Source: Actinomycetes bacterium (GTDB taxonomy: Bacteria; Actinomycetota; Acidimicrobiia; Acidimicrobiales; Palsa-688). Taken from it: DNA of 5,585 bases. Of the stretch, positions 1 through 5,580 are shown one piece after another. A program made the position numbers and the translations under genes. The notes under the pieces were generated by a model. It did no database searches. It was not told the DNA's origin and saw only the letters and a program-made list of their open reading frames with translations. The stretch covers positions 1 through 5,585 of the forward strand of contig JAKBBS010000214.1 of assembly GCA_021808425.1 (NCBI GenBank). The letters run 5' to 3'. The first letter of the stretch is position 1, and every line of letters starts with the position of its first letter.

Positions 1-97
1 GGCCTCGCAGGATGGTGGCCTTCAGCGAGTTGTTCTGCTCGTGCACCAGCCGGAACATCTTCGAGACGTTGTCGGCGGAGACGGCGACGCCGCTCAC
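1..97 (-). CDS. ABC transporter ATP-binding protein, Wzt/TagH-like (partial, N-terminus only)
   Basis: Only the first 32 codons are inside the window; the rest lies beyond the left edge. Reading from a GTG at 97 down to 1 gives a peptide containing ADNVSKMFRLVHEQNNSLK followed by a Thr-Ile-Leu-Arg-Gly stretch. This is the characteristic opening of nucleotide-binding subunits of polysaccharide and teichoic-acid exporters, where an N-VSK-x-F-R/L strand leads to 'NNSLKAT'. The Walker motifs would lie outside the window. The GTG overlaps the stop codon of the upstream permease as GTGA, and a good Shine-Dalgarno (GGAGGAG) sits just upstream inside the permease gene. The two subunits are therefore almost certainly translated as a coupled pair. 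Family role: ATP hydrolysis at the inner face of the membrane, driving export of a lipid-linked glycan through the permease. The exact polymer cannot be told from this fragment. Confidence 0.85.
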   Translation of the reverse strand, partial: MSGVAVSADNVSKMFRLVHEQNNSLKATILRG

Positions 98-900
98 AGC
101 TCCTCCGCCAGGCGACCCTCCATGCGGGCAAAGACCTTGTAGCCGATGGCGAACATCACGACGGCGGAGGCGACGAAGTAGGCGGTGGGCAGGAGCGGCG
201 GCAAGGTGCCGTTGTACATGACGGCCCGGAAGGCCGTCGACATGTCGGTCATCGGGTTGATCTTGAGGATCGTGAGGATCAGAGGGTGGTGGCCGATCTG
301 GCCGAGGGGATAGATGATCGGCGTCCCGTAGAACCACAGCAAGAAGAAAATGGCCATGAAGTGCTCGACGTCGCGAAAGTAAACGTTGATGATGCTGAAC
401 ATCAGCGCCATCCCGCAGGCGAACACGGCGTTGACAGCCATGAGTAGCACCACGATCGGCAGGAAGGGCAGCACCCGCCACTGCCCGAAGACCACCAGGA
501 TGACAGTGAGCAGGCCCATCTCGATGCCGTGGGAGACCAGGTTTGAAAGAGTCGTTGCGGCGGGGAGCAGGTCGCGGGGGAAGTACGTCTTCTTGATGAG
601 GTTGCCGTTGCCGATCAGGCTGCCGATTGATCCCATCACCGTGGACTGCACGTAGTTGAAAGGCAACATGGCGCACAGCAGGTACAGCGAGTAGATAGTC
701 AGGCCGCTCGGCGTGCCCTTGACGGCGTGGGCGTGGAAGAAATCGAGGAAGACGACGGTGTAGACGAGGGTATTGACCAGGGGATTTACGAGCGACCAGG
801 TCCATCCGAGGAACGACCGCTTGTACTTGGAGCGCAGCTCCCGCAAGGTAAGGTTGGCCAGCAGCTCCTTGGAGCCGCGGTACTCAGCGATGGTGGTCAC
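94..900 (-). CDS. ABC-2 type permease for polysaccharide/polyol-phosphate export (Wzm/TagG family)
   Basis: This 268-residue integral membrane protein has the usual length for the family. Family signatures seen in order: a cytoplasmic amphipathic N-terminus with LRELRSKYKRSFLGWTWSL (residues 19-37) and NPL just after; KKTYFPRDLLP (103-113); NVYFRDVEH (172-180); the TPIIYP turn (193-198); and an NPMTDM segment (215-220). Hydrophobic stretches fit about six membrane spans, near 32-55, 68-88, 122-140, 144-170, 179-198 and 238-257. With the ATPase encoded just downstream it should form a 2+2 exporter that moves an undecaprenyl-linked glycan or teichoic-type polymer out of the cytoplasm. The start is GTG at 900. 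No ATG or GTG occurs in frame upstream before a stop at 975-973, so this start is favoured although its Shine-Dalgarno is weak. The substrate cannot be assigned: O-antigen-like, teichoic-like or arabinogalactan-type precursors all remain possible. Confidence 0.93.
   Translation of the reverse strand: MTTIAEYRGSKELLANLTLRELRSKYKRSFLGWTWSLVNPLVNTLVYTVVFLDFFHAHAVKGTPSGLTIYSLYLLCAMLPFNYVQSTVMGSIGSLIGNGNLIKKTYFPRDLLPAATTLSNLVSHGIEMGLLTVILVVFGQWRVLPFLPIVVLLMAVNAVFACGMALMFSIINVYFRDVEHFMAIFFLLWFYGTPIIYPLGQIGHHPLILTILKINPMTDMSTAFRAVMYNGTLPPLLPTAYFVASAVVMFAIGYKVFARMEGRLAEEL
100..106 (-). promoter_or_regulatory. Shine-Dalgarno for the ATP-binding subunit
   Basis: On the minus strand GGAGGAG lies at 106-100, a few bases before the GTG at 97 and inside the last codons of the permease gene. 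It supports the GTG start and translational coupling of the two transporter subunits. Confidence 0.7.
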
Positions 901-953
901 GGGCGGCGAGTCTCTGCACCGACCCCGCCGACAGACGGGGACGACGGATGCGA

Positions 954-972
954 GATCGGCATCTGGCCGATC
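954..972. repeat. Perfect 7-bp inverted repeat, possible operator
   Basis: GATCGGC (954-960) and GCCGATC (966-972) are exact reverse complements around a five-base centre. A second outer pair, CGACAG (929-934) and CTGTCG (977-982), flanks it. On the minus strand the right arm overlaps TAGGAT (975-970), which resembles a -10 box for the permease gene about 70 bases downstream. It could be a regulator binding site or a leader hairpin; there is no direct evidence for either. Confidence 0.35.
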
Positions 973-1060
973 CTAGCTGTCGACTCTCCCCCCGCTCCGG
1001 CAAGGGACCGCCTGGGTGGCCTGCGCACGCCCAGGCACATTCGGCGGATACCTCGGGTCC

Positions 1061-1089
1061 TTCGGATTTCGTCCGACCGGTGGTATGGT
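1061..1089 (+). promoter_or_regulatory. Candidate promoter for the sigma factor gene
   Basis: TTCGGA (1061-1066) and TATGGT (1084-1089) are separated by exactly 17 bases, matching the housekeeping spacing. The -10 matches four of six consensus positions; the -35 is weak, as is common in actinobacteria. Transcription from here would give a leader of about 155 bases. TACAGT at 1150-1155 is an alternative -10 nearer the gene. No clear ECF-type GGAAC box was found upstream of the gene, so autoregulation is not evident. Confidence 0.35.
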
Positions 1090-1102
1090 GCCATGAACTC
1101 TG

Positions 1103-1127
1103 CCGAACGAAGATGGGTCTTCATCGG
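1103..1127 (+). other. Hairpin in the sigma gene leader
   Basis: CCGA (1103-1106) and GAAGA (1109-1113) can pair with TCTTC (1118-1122) and TCGG (1124-1127), giving a nine-base-pair stem with a small internal loop and a TGGG apical loop. It would lie just inside the transcript if the promoter at 1061-1089 is used. No T-run follows, so it is not a terminator; any role is unknown. Confidence 0.3.
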
Positions 1128-1232
1128 ACGCGCCGGCATGGCTAAGGGGTACAGTGGCACGCAGGCGGCGAGGAGGCAGACGACACCAGGGCGGGATGTT
1201 CGATCTCCTGCGGGCGGGTGCGGGCGCATCTT

Positions 1233-1239
1233 GGAGGAG
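1233..1239 (+). promoter_or_regulatory. Shine-Dalgarno of the sigma factor gene
   Basis: GGAGGAG ends 12 bases before the ATG at 1252, a rather long spacing. It also forms the last codons of a 49-codon open frame (1093-1242) whose TAG lies nine bases before the ATG. No other purine-rich site is closer. Confidence 0.55.
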
Positions 1240-1251
1240 TAGGGCGACGCG

Positions 1252-2958
1252 ATGATCGATTCCCGCTTCGACCCCACACCTGCAGACGGCGCCGGTGACG
1301 CGTGGCTTGCTCAGCATGCAAGCGTGGAGGAGGCGTTCCGATACCACTACGTCAGCCTGCTCCAGCAGGCGGAGCGTCGGCTCGGGTCCCGTCAAGATGC
1401 CGAGGACGCGGTGCAGGAGGGCTTCGAGCGGGCATTCAAGGGCTACGCCGGCTTCGGTATCAACGGGGACTATCGAGTAGGTGCATGGCTGTCTCGCATC
1501 GTGCGGAACGTCTGCGTGGACCGCCTCGAGGGCCGTGAGAGGGAACGGCATCTCGTCGATCGGGTCGGTCGGCTCGTCGAGCCGGACCTCGATCCTGCCA
1601 GCTCGGTCGCCGACCCGCCGGTCCTCCGGGAGGTGCGGTCCGCTTTGGCGAGCCTGCCCACCTCGCAGCGCGACGCCTGGATCCTGCGCGAGCTCGACGG
1701 GCTGGAGTACGCAGCCGTTGCCGAGGCGGCTGGCATCAGTGAGGTCAACGCCCGAGCACGCGTCAGCCGAGCCCGCGGCTCGCTCCGGGCGCGGCTCTCC
1801 CGGCTCCGGGCATCGGTGGCCTGCATCTCCGGACCGGGGTTGGTCGCATGGGCTGCCAGCAGGGCGCGCCGTGCCACGAGTCATGGCGACCACGTCGCCT
1901 CAGGCGCCGCCGGCGCCCCCGGCGCCAGCCAGATGGCCAGTCAACTCGAGTTGAGCGCTTATCAGGTGGCTACTAGCCCTGTCGCGCAGTCGGTCATCTC
2001 GGCTGGTGGCTCGGTGCGCGGCCTGGTGGCTACCGCCGCTGCGGCGGCGACGATAGCGACCGGTGCGGCGGTGGCGACCGGCAGCGCCAGCCCGCAGCGG
2101 GTGGTTACGACTTCGGTGACGACACCCGCCGCTCTCGGCACCCCGCCGGCCGTCGGCCCGGATGTCTCCTCCTCCCTGCGGCCGGTGGTCGGCGCGACGC
2201 CCCCGACGACAGCGACACCCTCCACGACGTCCACCACGAGCATGTCCGGCGCCGTGACGTCGGTCCCTGTGCATGCCGGGCCCCCGGCCACCGTGACGTC
2301 GGTGAAGGTGGCACCTACTCCGGCTGGGCCTAGTTGGCTCCTGCCGGCGCTCGTCGCCGGAGGTGACAGCGGGTCCGACGGCAGCCGACCCTCGACCCCA
2401 GCTTCAGGGTCGACGTCGACTCCAGCTTCAGGGTTGGCCGGGACTCCTGGGCCGAGCACGCCGACGACGGTGACCACGACCACGGTCCCGCCGCCTGCGC
2501 CATCCTGTCCCTGGATATCCCCTCAGCTGTCCGCTCCACCGCCCGCTCCTGCCAGCTCCAGCGTCGCCGCGACGATCGTGACGCCCTCGGTCGACCTGAC
2601 GTCTGTCGGATCCACCCCGGCCTTCGCCATCGGTACCGGCATGACGCAGGCGGGAATTAGCGCCGCCAGCGCAGTCTTCGTCGAGATGGAGGCTTGTACC
2701 CCGCCGGTCTCAGCGGCGCTGCGCCTCACGATCGAGTCGGACAACGAGACAGCGGTCGCCACCGGCGCGCTGGTGGACACCGTGGGCACCGACGCAGAGC
2801 CCGGGTATCTCTTCCGCGGCGAAGTGGTCCCCGGCGGGTCCGGGATGCCGGGTGGGTTGACCGGCTCGTTCGTCGCGCAGCTGGCGATCGACCGAGCCGC
2901 CAACACGGCGCAGCTCACCGTCGCCTTCCTGACTGACCCGGGTATCACCGCGCCCTAG
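1252..2958 (+). CDS. ECF-type RNA polymerase sigma factor fused to a membrane segment and extracytoplasmic C-terminal domain
   Basis: This 568-residue protein is about three times the length of a plain ECF sigma factor. Residues 25-97 are sigma region 2, with DAEDAVQEGFERAF (49-62) and WLSRIVRNVCVDRLEGRER (79-97). Residues 128-182 are sigma region 4, with LPTSQRDAWILRELDGLEY and a helix-turn-helix near AVAEAAGISEVNARARVSRA. A basic stretch (RARR, 204-207) precedes an Ala/Thr/Val-rich segment at 255-277 that could span the membrane. Residues 280-430 form a Pro/Thr/Ser-rich linker. Residues 435-564 look like a compact, beta-rich domain that I do not recognise; C419 and C482 could form a disulfide outside the cell. 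Actinobacterial ECF groups with C-terminal membrane and extracytoplasmic extensions are known, in which the tail is thought to control the sigma part in place of a separate anti-sigma factor; no anti-sigma gene is visible here. The ATG is supported by the upstream GGAGGAG. Sigma identity is firm; the membrane segment is weakly hydrophobic, so topology is inference. Confidence 0.88.
   Translation: MIDSRFDPTPADGAGDAWLAQHASVEEAFRYHYVSLLQQAERRLGSRQDAEDAVQEGFERAFKGYAGFGINGDYRVGAWLSRIVRNVCVDRLEGRERERHLVDRVGRLVEPDLDPASSVADPPVLREVRSALASLPTSQRDAWILRELDGLEYAAVAEAAGISEVNARARVSRARGSLRARLSRLRASVACISGPGLVAWAASRARRATSHGDHVASGAAGAPGASQMASQLELSAYQVATSPVAQSVISAGGSVRGLVATAAAAATIATGAAVATGSASPQRVVTTSVTTPAALGTPPAVGPDVSSSLRPVVGATPPTTATPSTTSTTSMSGAVTSVPVHAGPPATVTSVKVAPTPAGPSWLLPALVAGGDSGSDGSRPSTPASGSTSTPASGLAGTPGPSTPTTVTTTTVPPPAPSCPWISPQLSAPPPAPASSSVAATIVTPSVDLTSVGSTPAFAIGTGMTQAGISAASAVFVEMEACTPPVSAALRLTIESDNETAVATGALVDTVGTDAEPGYLFRGEVVPGGSGMPGGLTGSFVAQLAIDRAANTAQLTVAFLTDPGITAP
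2014..2082 (+). other. Probable transmembrane segment within the sigma factor protein
   Basis: Codons 255-277 encode an uncharged run after R256, made almost wholly of Ala, Thr, Val, Ile, Leu and Gly. Arg residues lie on the N-terminal side (R204, R206, R207, R256) and a low-complexity, presumably external, linker follows. It is less hydrophobic than a typical span, so a topology predictor could score it low. Membrane insertion would put the sigma domain inside and the C-terminal domain outside. Confidence 0.5.
2392..2434 (+). repeat. Short tandem direct repeat in the linker coding region
   Basis: Two 19-base copies (2392-2410 and 2416-2434) differ at one base and are offset by 24 bases. They encode two copies of Ser-Thr-Pro-Ala-Ser-Gly within the Pro/Thr/Ser linker of the sigma protein. 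The 24-base period keeps the reading frame, consistent with linker length variation by in-frame duplication. Confidence 0.7.
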
Positions 2959-3223
2959 CTCTGTCGTGGCTATGCTTCGGGCGCCCATCCTGTCCTCAGG
3001 CCCTATGCCGGAGTGCAGGTGGTGCACGTACCCAGAGATTGGCTGTCACAAACCAACCAAAGGTCAGGTTAAGAGAGCGTCGAGGAACCGCTAGGGCGGT
3101 CTCCCGGCATCCGGGATCGCAGTTCTGAGCCCGGGCAAGCGAAAACACCCTTCACGAACCAGCGATGCCGGGTCGGGCGGGGGTCCACAGCGGTCACCGA
3201 CCGCACATCACAGGAGGCAATAA
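2959..3223 (+). other. Intergenic leader region with several hairpins upstream of the CWB2 protein
   Basis: This 265-base gap holds no gene that I can support. No clear terminator follows the sigma gene: the palindrome at 2979-2986 (GGGCGCCC) and the stem at 3013-3027 (GTGCA/TGCAC) lack a T-run. A relatively A+T-rich patch at 3046-3075 is the most likely promoter location, though no clean -35/-10 pair is seen. Downstream of it lie stems at 3087-3100 (ACCGC/GCGGT), 3102-3116 (TCCCGG/CCGGGA) and 3190-3204 (GCGGTC/GACCGC). The last sits only seven bases before the Shine-Dalgarno. The leader may have regulatory structure, but it matches no riboswitch class I can recall. Confidence 0.5.
3212..3217 (+). 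promoter_or_regulatory. Strong Shine-Dalgarno of the CWB2 protein gene
   Basis: AGGAGG lies six bases before the ATG at 3224 in a locally A-rich context, a near-ideal site. It fixes the start and suggests high expression, as expected of an abundant surface protein. Confidence 0.85.
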
Positions 3224-5482
3224 ATGGCAGGAAGCGGAAGGCTCCGCAAACCTGGCGCTATCGTCGCAGCAACTGCGGCGTTCATATCGGTAGGTGGGCT
3301 CCTTGCGGTCACCGAAGGAGTGGCTTCGGCCGCGCCGACCGTCTCGCCCATCACGTTCTTCCCGCCGGGGGCTGCTGCTCCGCAGGTCGGGCAGGGCGGC
3401 ACCGGCACCGTCCCCGATCTGGCGGTCACTGTCCAGGGCGCCGCCGCCGGCGACAATCTGGTGATCAACATCGCCCCCAACGGGCAGACCAACAACCCGA
3501 CCGACCCCACCCGCCAGGTGAGCTTCGGCCCAGCACCCTCGGTGTTCGATTCGCTCGGCCCCAACGGCAACACCGGCCCCAGGTTCGCCGAGATACTCCA
3601 GACCAACCCTGGTGATCCGCAGGGCGTCACCGCCCAGGACGAGTTGATCCTCCACGTCCTCAGCCCCGCTACCGATGGCTCGGCTTACACCGTGTACGTC
3701 GGCGCGTCACCGCCAAACCTCGCGCCGCCACTGACAACCCCCTCCGGCACCGTCCCGGGGTCTGTTCCGATCACCGTCAACGCCGCCTCCCAGGCAGCGC
3801 TCGGCGCCATCACCACCATAGGGGTGTACGTCCCAGCTGGCGGTAATTATCAGCTGCTGACGACTCCGTCTCTGGCTACGGTCGGTACGGGCCAGATCAT
3901 CGCCAACAACCCGTCGATCGCCATCCCTGACTCGGGTGCCACCAACTATCCGATCAGCAACGTGACCTTCACCGAGACTGCTCCCGGGCAGCTGGGTGCA
4001 GGCGCAACCAGCCTGGCCCCGGCTACGGTGACCCTGGCCCTGACCGCCCCTGTTGGCGGGACCGTGCAGACGCTGCAGTTCGATCCCTCCAGCCATCCCA
4101 CCGTCACCGTCTCAGGCGGTACCGGGGCTGGCATCGGAGCGGCGTCGGTGTCGGGAGGCACGGTCCAGTTCAAGATCTACGCCCCCTCAACCCTGGCCCC
4201 TGCCAGCTACACCTTCAGCGGATTGGCGATCGACGCCATTCCCACGGCCAATGCCCTTCTGCCTGATGGGCCCATAGTCGGGACGCTGTCTAGCGCCCAG
4301 ACTCCGCCTTTCGCGCCCCAGAGCTTCGTGGTGGCTGGCATCTCGGCCACCCCGCCGGCCATCGCCGGTGCGGACGCCGACGGGACGGCTATCGCCGCCC
4401 TGGATGCGCGGTTCCCGCATACCGGTGGTATCGGTACTTGCGTCCCCAATGGTGCCGTCGTGCTCGCCCGTGACGACAGCTTCCAGGACGCACTGTCTGC
4501 GTCGTTCCTGGCTCAGTACCTCCACACCGGCATCCTCTTGACGCCTTCTGGTTCGCTGGCCGCTGAGACGGCCAACGAGCTGAAGCTCCAGGGTGTCTCG
4601 ACCGTGTACATCGTCGGTGGTCCGCTTGCGATCACTCCCGCTGTCCAGTCGGCAATTCAATCATTGCCGGTGTACGCATGCGGTGGGGCGTCGACGGTCT
4701 CGCAGAACACCAACGTGGCTACGGTCGTGGTCGCAGGTGCGAACGCTGACGGCACGTCCGCAGCTGTCGCCGAGTACCCGAAGTCACTGCCCACCAGCGA
4801 CTACCTGAACCTGTCGGCGGCATTCGCCCACGCATCCAACTACAACGACACGACCGGCGCAGGGTCCAGCACGCCTCCTGGTATTGCTGAGAACACAGCC
4901 ATCATCGCCTCGGACCAGAACTTCCCAGACGCGATGGCTGCCAGTGCTCTGTCCTATGCCGACGGCATCCCGATCATCATCACCAACCCGGCCTACCTGT
5001 CGACTGAAGCCCAAGGCGCCCTCACGGACCTCGGGATTCAGCAGGTGGTCCTAGTCGGTGGACCGCTTGCCGTGTCTGACACTGTCGAGGCGTCCCTGGC
5101 CAGCACCACCAGCGGAATGGGCCTCAGCGTGCTGAGGGTCGCCGGCCAAGATGCCACGGACACTGCGGTCAAGCTGGCCAGCTTCGAGACCAACACCGCC
5201 GCTCTCGGCATCAATCCTCCGAGCGGAGCTCATCCGTACGTGTTCATCGCCCGTGGCGACTTCTACACGGATGCGCTGGCCGCGTCCAGTGTCGTCGGTG
5301 GTCCGACTGTGCGGCAGCCGCTGCTGCTGACCGAGACCCCGAGCACGCTTGGCCCGTACCTCACCAGCTACCTCAACTCGGCTGGTGCCGCAGGCGCCAC
5401 GTCGGTCATCCCCTTCGGTGGTCCGGTTGCGGTCAACCCCTCCACCATCTCCGCGGCCAACTCGGCAATCGCTGCCCGGTAA
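3224..5482 (+). CDS. Secreted protein with three C-terminal cell wall binding repeats (CWB2)
   Basis: This is a 752-residue exported protein. Residues 1-36 form a Sec signal peptide: basic RLRK, a hydrophobic core at 11-30, and a cleavage site ASA|AP after residue 36. Residues 37-370 are rich in Gly, Ala, Pro, Thr and Val with few charges, consistent with beta-rich domains; I do not recognise this part. Residues 381-750 carry three CWB2 modules, each with a degenerate 'AGADRYATA-like' start (AGADADGTAIAAL at 381; VAGANADGTSAAVAEY at 503; RVAGQDATDTAVKLASF at 638). Each then has a D-x-F-x-DALSA-type motif (DDSFQDALSAS, DQNFPDAMAAS, GDFYTDALAAS) and a conserved Gly-Gly-Pro (VGGPLAI, VGGPLAV, FGGPVAV). 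C406 and C486 in module 1 may form a disulfide. In known members, such as clostridial surface proteins, three CWB2 modules pack together and hold the protein non-covalently on an anionic wall polymer. The N-terminal part would then be the exposed effector. No sortase signal or C-terminal membrane anchor is present. Confidence 0.9.
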   Translation: MAGSGRLRKPGAIVAATAAFISVGGLLAVTEGVASAAPTVSPITFFPPGAAAPQVGQGGTGTVPDLAVTVQGAAAGDNLVINIAPNGQTNNPTDPTRQVSFGPAPSVFDSLGPNGNTGPRFAEILQTNPGDPQGVTAQDELILHVLSPATDGSAYTVYVGASPPNLAPPLTTPSGTVPGSVPITVNAASQAALGAITTIGVYVPAGGNYQLLTTPSLATVGTGQIIANNPSIAIPDSGATNYPISNVTFTETAPGQLGAGATSLAPATVTLALTAPVGGTVQTLQFDPSSHPTVTVSGGTGAGIGAASVSGGTVQFKIYAPSTLAPASYTFSGLAIDAIPTANALLPDGPIVGTLSSAQTPPFAPQSFVVAGISATPPAIAGADADGTAIAALDARFPHTGGIGTCVPNGAVVLARDDSFQDALSASFLAQYLHTGILLTPSGSLAAETANELKLQGVSTVYIVGGPLAITPAVQSAIQSLPVYACGGASTVSQNTNVATVVVAGANADGTSAAVAEYPKSLPTSDYLNLSAAFAHASNYNDTTGAGSSTPPGIAENTAIIASDQNFPDAMAASALSYADGIPIIITNPAYLSTEAQGALTDLGIQQVVLVGGPLAVSDTVEASLASTTSGMGLSVLRVAGQDATDTAVKLASFETNTAALGINPPSGAHPYVFIARGDFYTDALAASSVVGGPTVRQPLLLTETPSTLGPYLTSYLNSAGAAGATSVIPFGGPVAVNPSTISAANSAIAAR
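4364..5473 (+). repeat. Three diverged CWB2 modules
   Basis: Modules lie at about 4364-4660, 4730-5107 and 5135-5473. The Gly-Gly-Pro core is also partly conserved at DNA level: GTCGGTGGTCCGCTTGC near 4613, GTCGGTGGACCGCTTGC near 5056 and TTCGGTGGTCCGGTTGC near 5415. Three is the number needed for the closed trimeric arrangement known for this family. Module 2 has a longer insert after its start motif (about residues 519-556, Ser/Thr/Asn-rich). Confidence 0.8.
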
Positions 5483-5487
5483 CCGCA

Positions 5488-5520
5488 TTCGCCGGCAACC
5501 AGATACTTGGTGACGGCGAA
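5488..5520 (+). other. Small hairpin after the CWB2 gene
   Basis: TTCGCC (5488-5493) can pair with GGCGAA (5515-5520), and ACCA (5498-5501) with TGGT (5508-5511) inside it. It lies just after the stop codon and before the strong terminator. It may protect the 3' end of the message; it has no T-run of its own. Confidence 0.3.
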
Positions 5521-5542
5521 GGCATCAACTAGTGAATGAATG

Positions 5543-5580
5543 AGAAGGAGGGAGGAGCCCAAGGGCTTCTCCCTCCTTCT
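5543..5580 (+). terminator. Strong intrinsic terminator hairpin
   Basis: The arms at 5543-5560 and 5563-5580 are complementary over 18 positions, with one G-T wobble (5555/5568), around a two-base AA centre. The purine-rich left arm and pyrimidine-rich right arm end in a short TTCTT tract at the window edge. It lies about 60 bases after the CWB2 stop codon. The window stops here, so the full T-run and any convergent gene to the right cannot be seen. Confidence 0.85.

Larger units (their letters stand above)
901..1251. other. Divergent intergenic control region (no convincing gene)
   Basis: These 351 bases separate the minus-strand permease from the plus-strand sigma factor gene. Both must be transcribed outward from here unless the permease belongs to a longer transcript from further right, which the orientation of the sigma gene makes unlikely. 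Visible contents are a perfect inverted repeat at 954-972, a candidate sigma-gene promoter at 1061-1089, a hairpin at 1103-1127 and the ribosome site at 1233-1239. Open frames crossing the region are Arg/Pro-rich with no recognisable motif and look like chance frames in G+C-rich DNA. Confidence 0.6.

Noticed and set aside
727..1242. A 171-codon plus-strand frame running from inside the permease gene to the sigma gene
   Set aside because: Its first part is antisense to the conserved permease N-terminus and its composition is not protein-like; only the last 49 codons are kept as a weak lead.
897..1277. A 126-codon minus-strand frame that ends in a GTGA overlap with the permease start
   Set aside because: The overlap looks operon-like, but the product is Arg/Pro/Ser-rich without motifs, it crosses the sigma gene start and the inverted repeat, and no ribosome site supports it.
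973..1893. A 306-codon open frame on the minus strand opposite the sigma gene
   Set aside because: It lies opposite the well-supported sigma2/sigma4 coding region, has an Arg/Pro/Ala-rich product with no motif, and is the usual antisense shadow in G+C-rich DNA.
2979..3027. Terminator after the sigma gene
   Set aside because: The palindrome GGGCGCCC and the 5-bp stem at 3013-3027 are short and lack a following T-run, so read-through into the CWB2 gene cannot be excluded.
3046..3180. Known riboswitch (c-di-AMP ydaO type, c-di-GMP type, cobalamin) upstream of the CWB2 gene
   Set aside because: c-di-AMP switches often precede actinobacterial wall-protein genes, but the conserved cores I would expect (for example GGGGTGAAT or GACGCAAAG blocks) are not present.
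3194..3655. Minus-strand frames opposite the signal peptide and N-terminus of the CWB2 protein
   Set aside because: They are antisense to a signal peptide and coding start that are strongly supported by the Shine-Dalgarno and cleavage site; products carry no motif.
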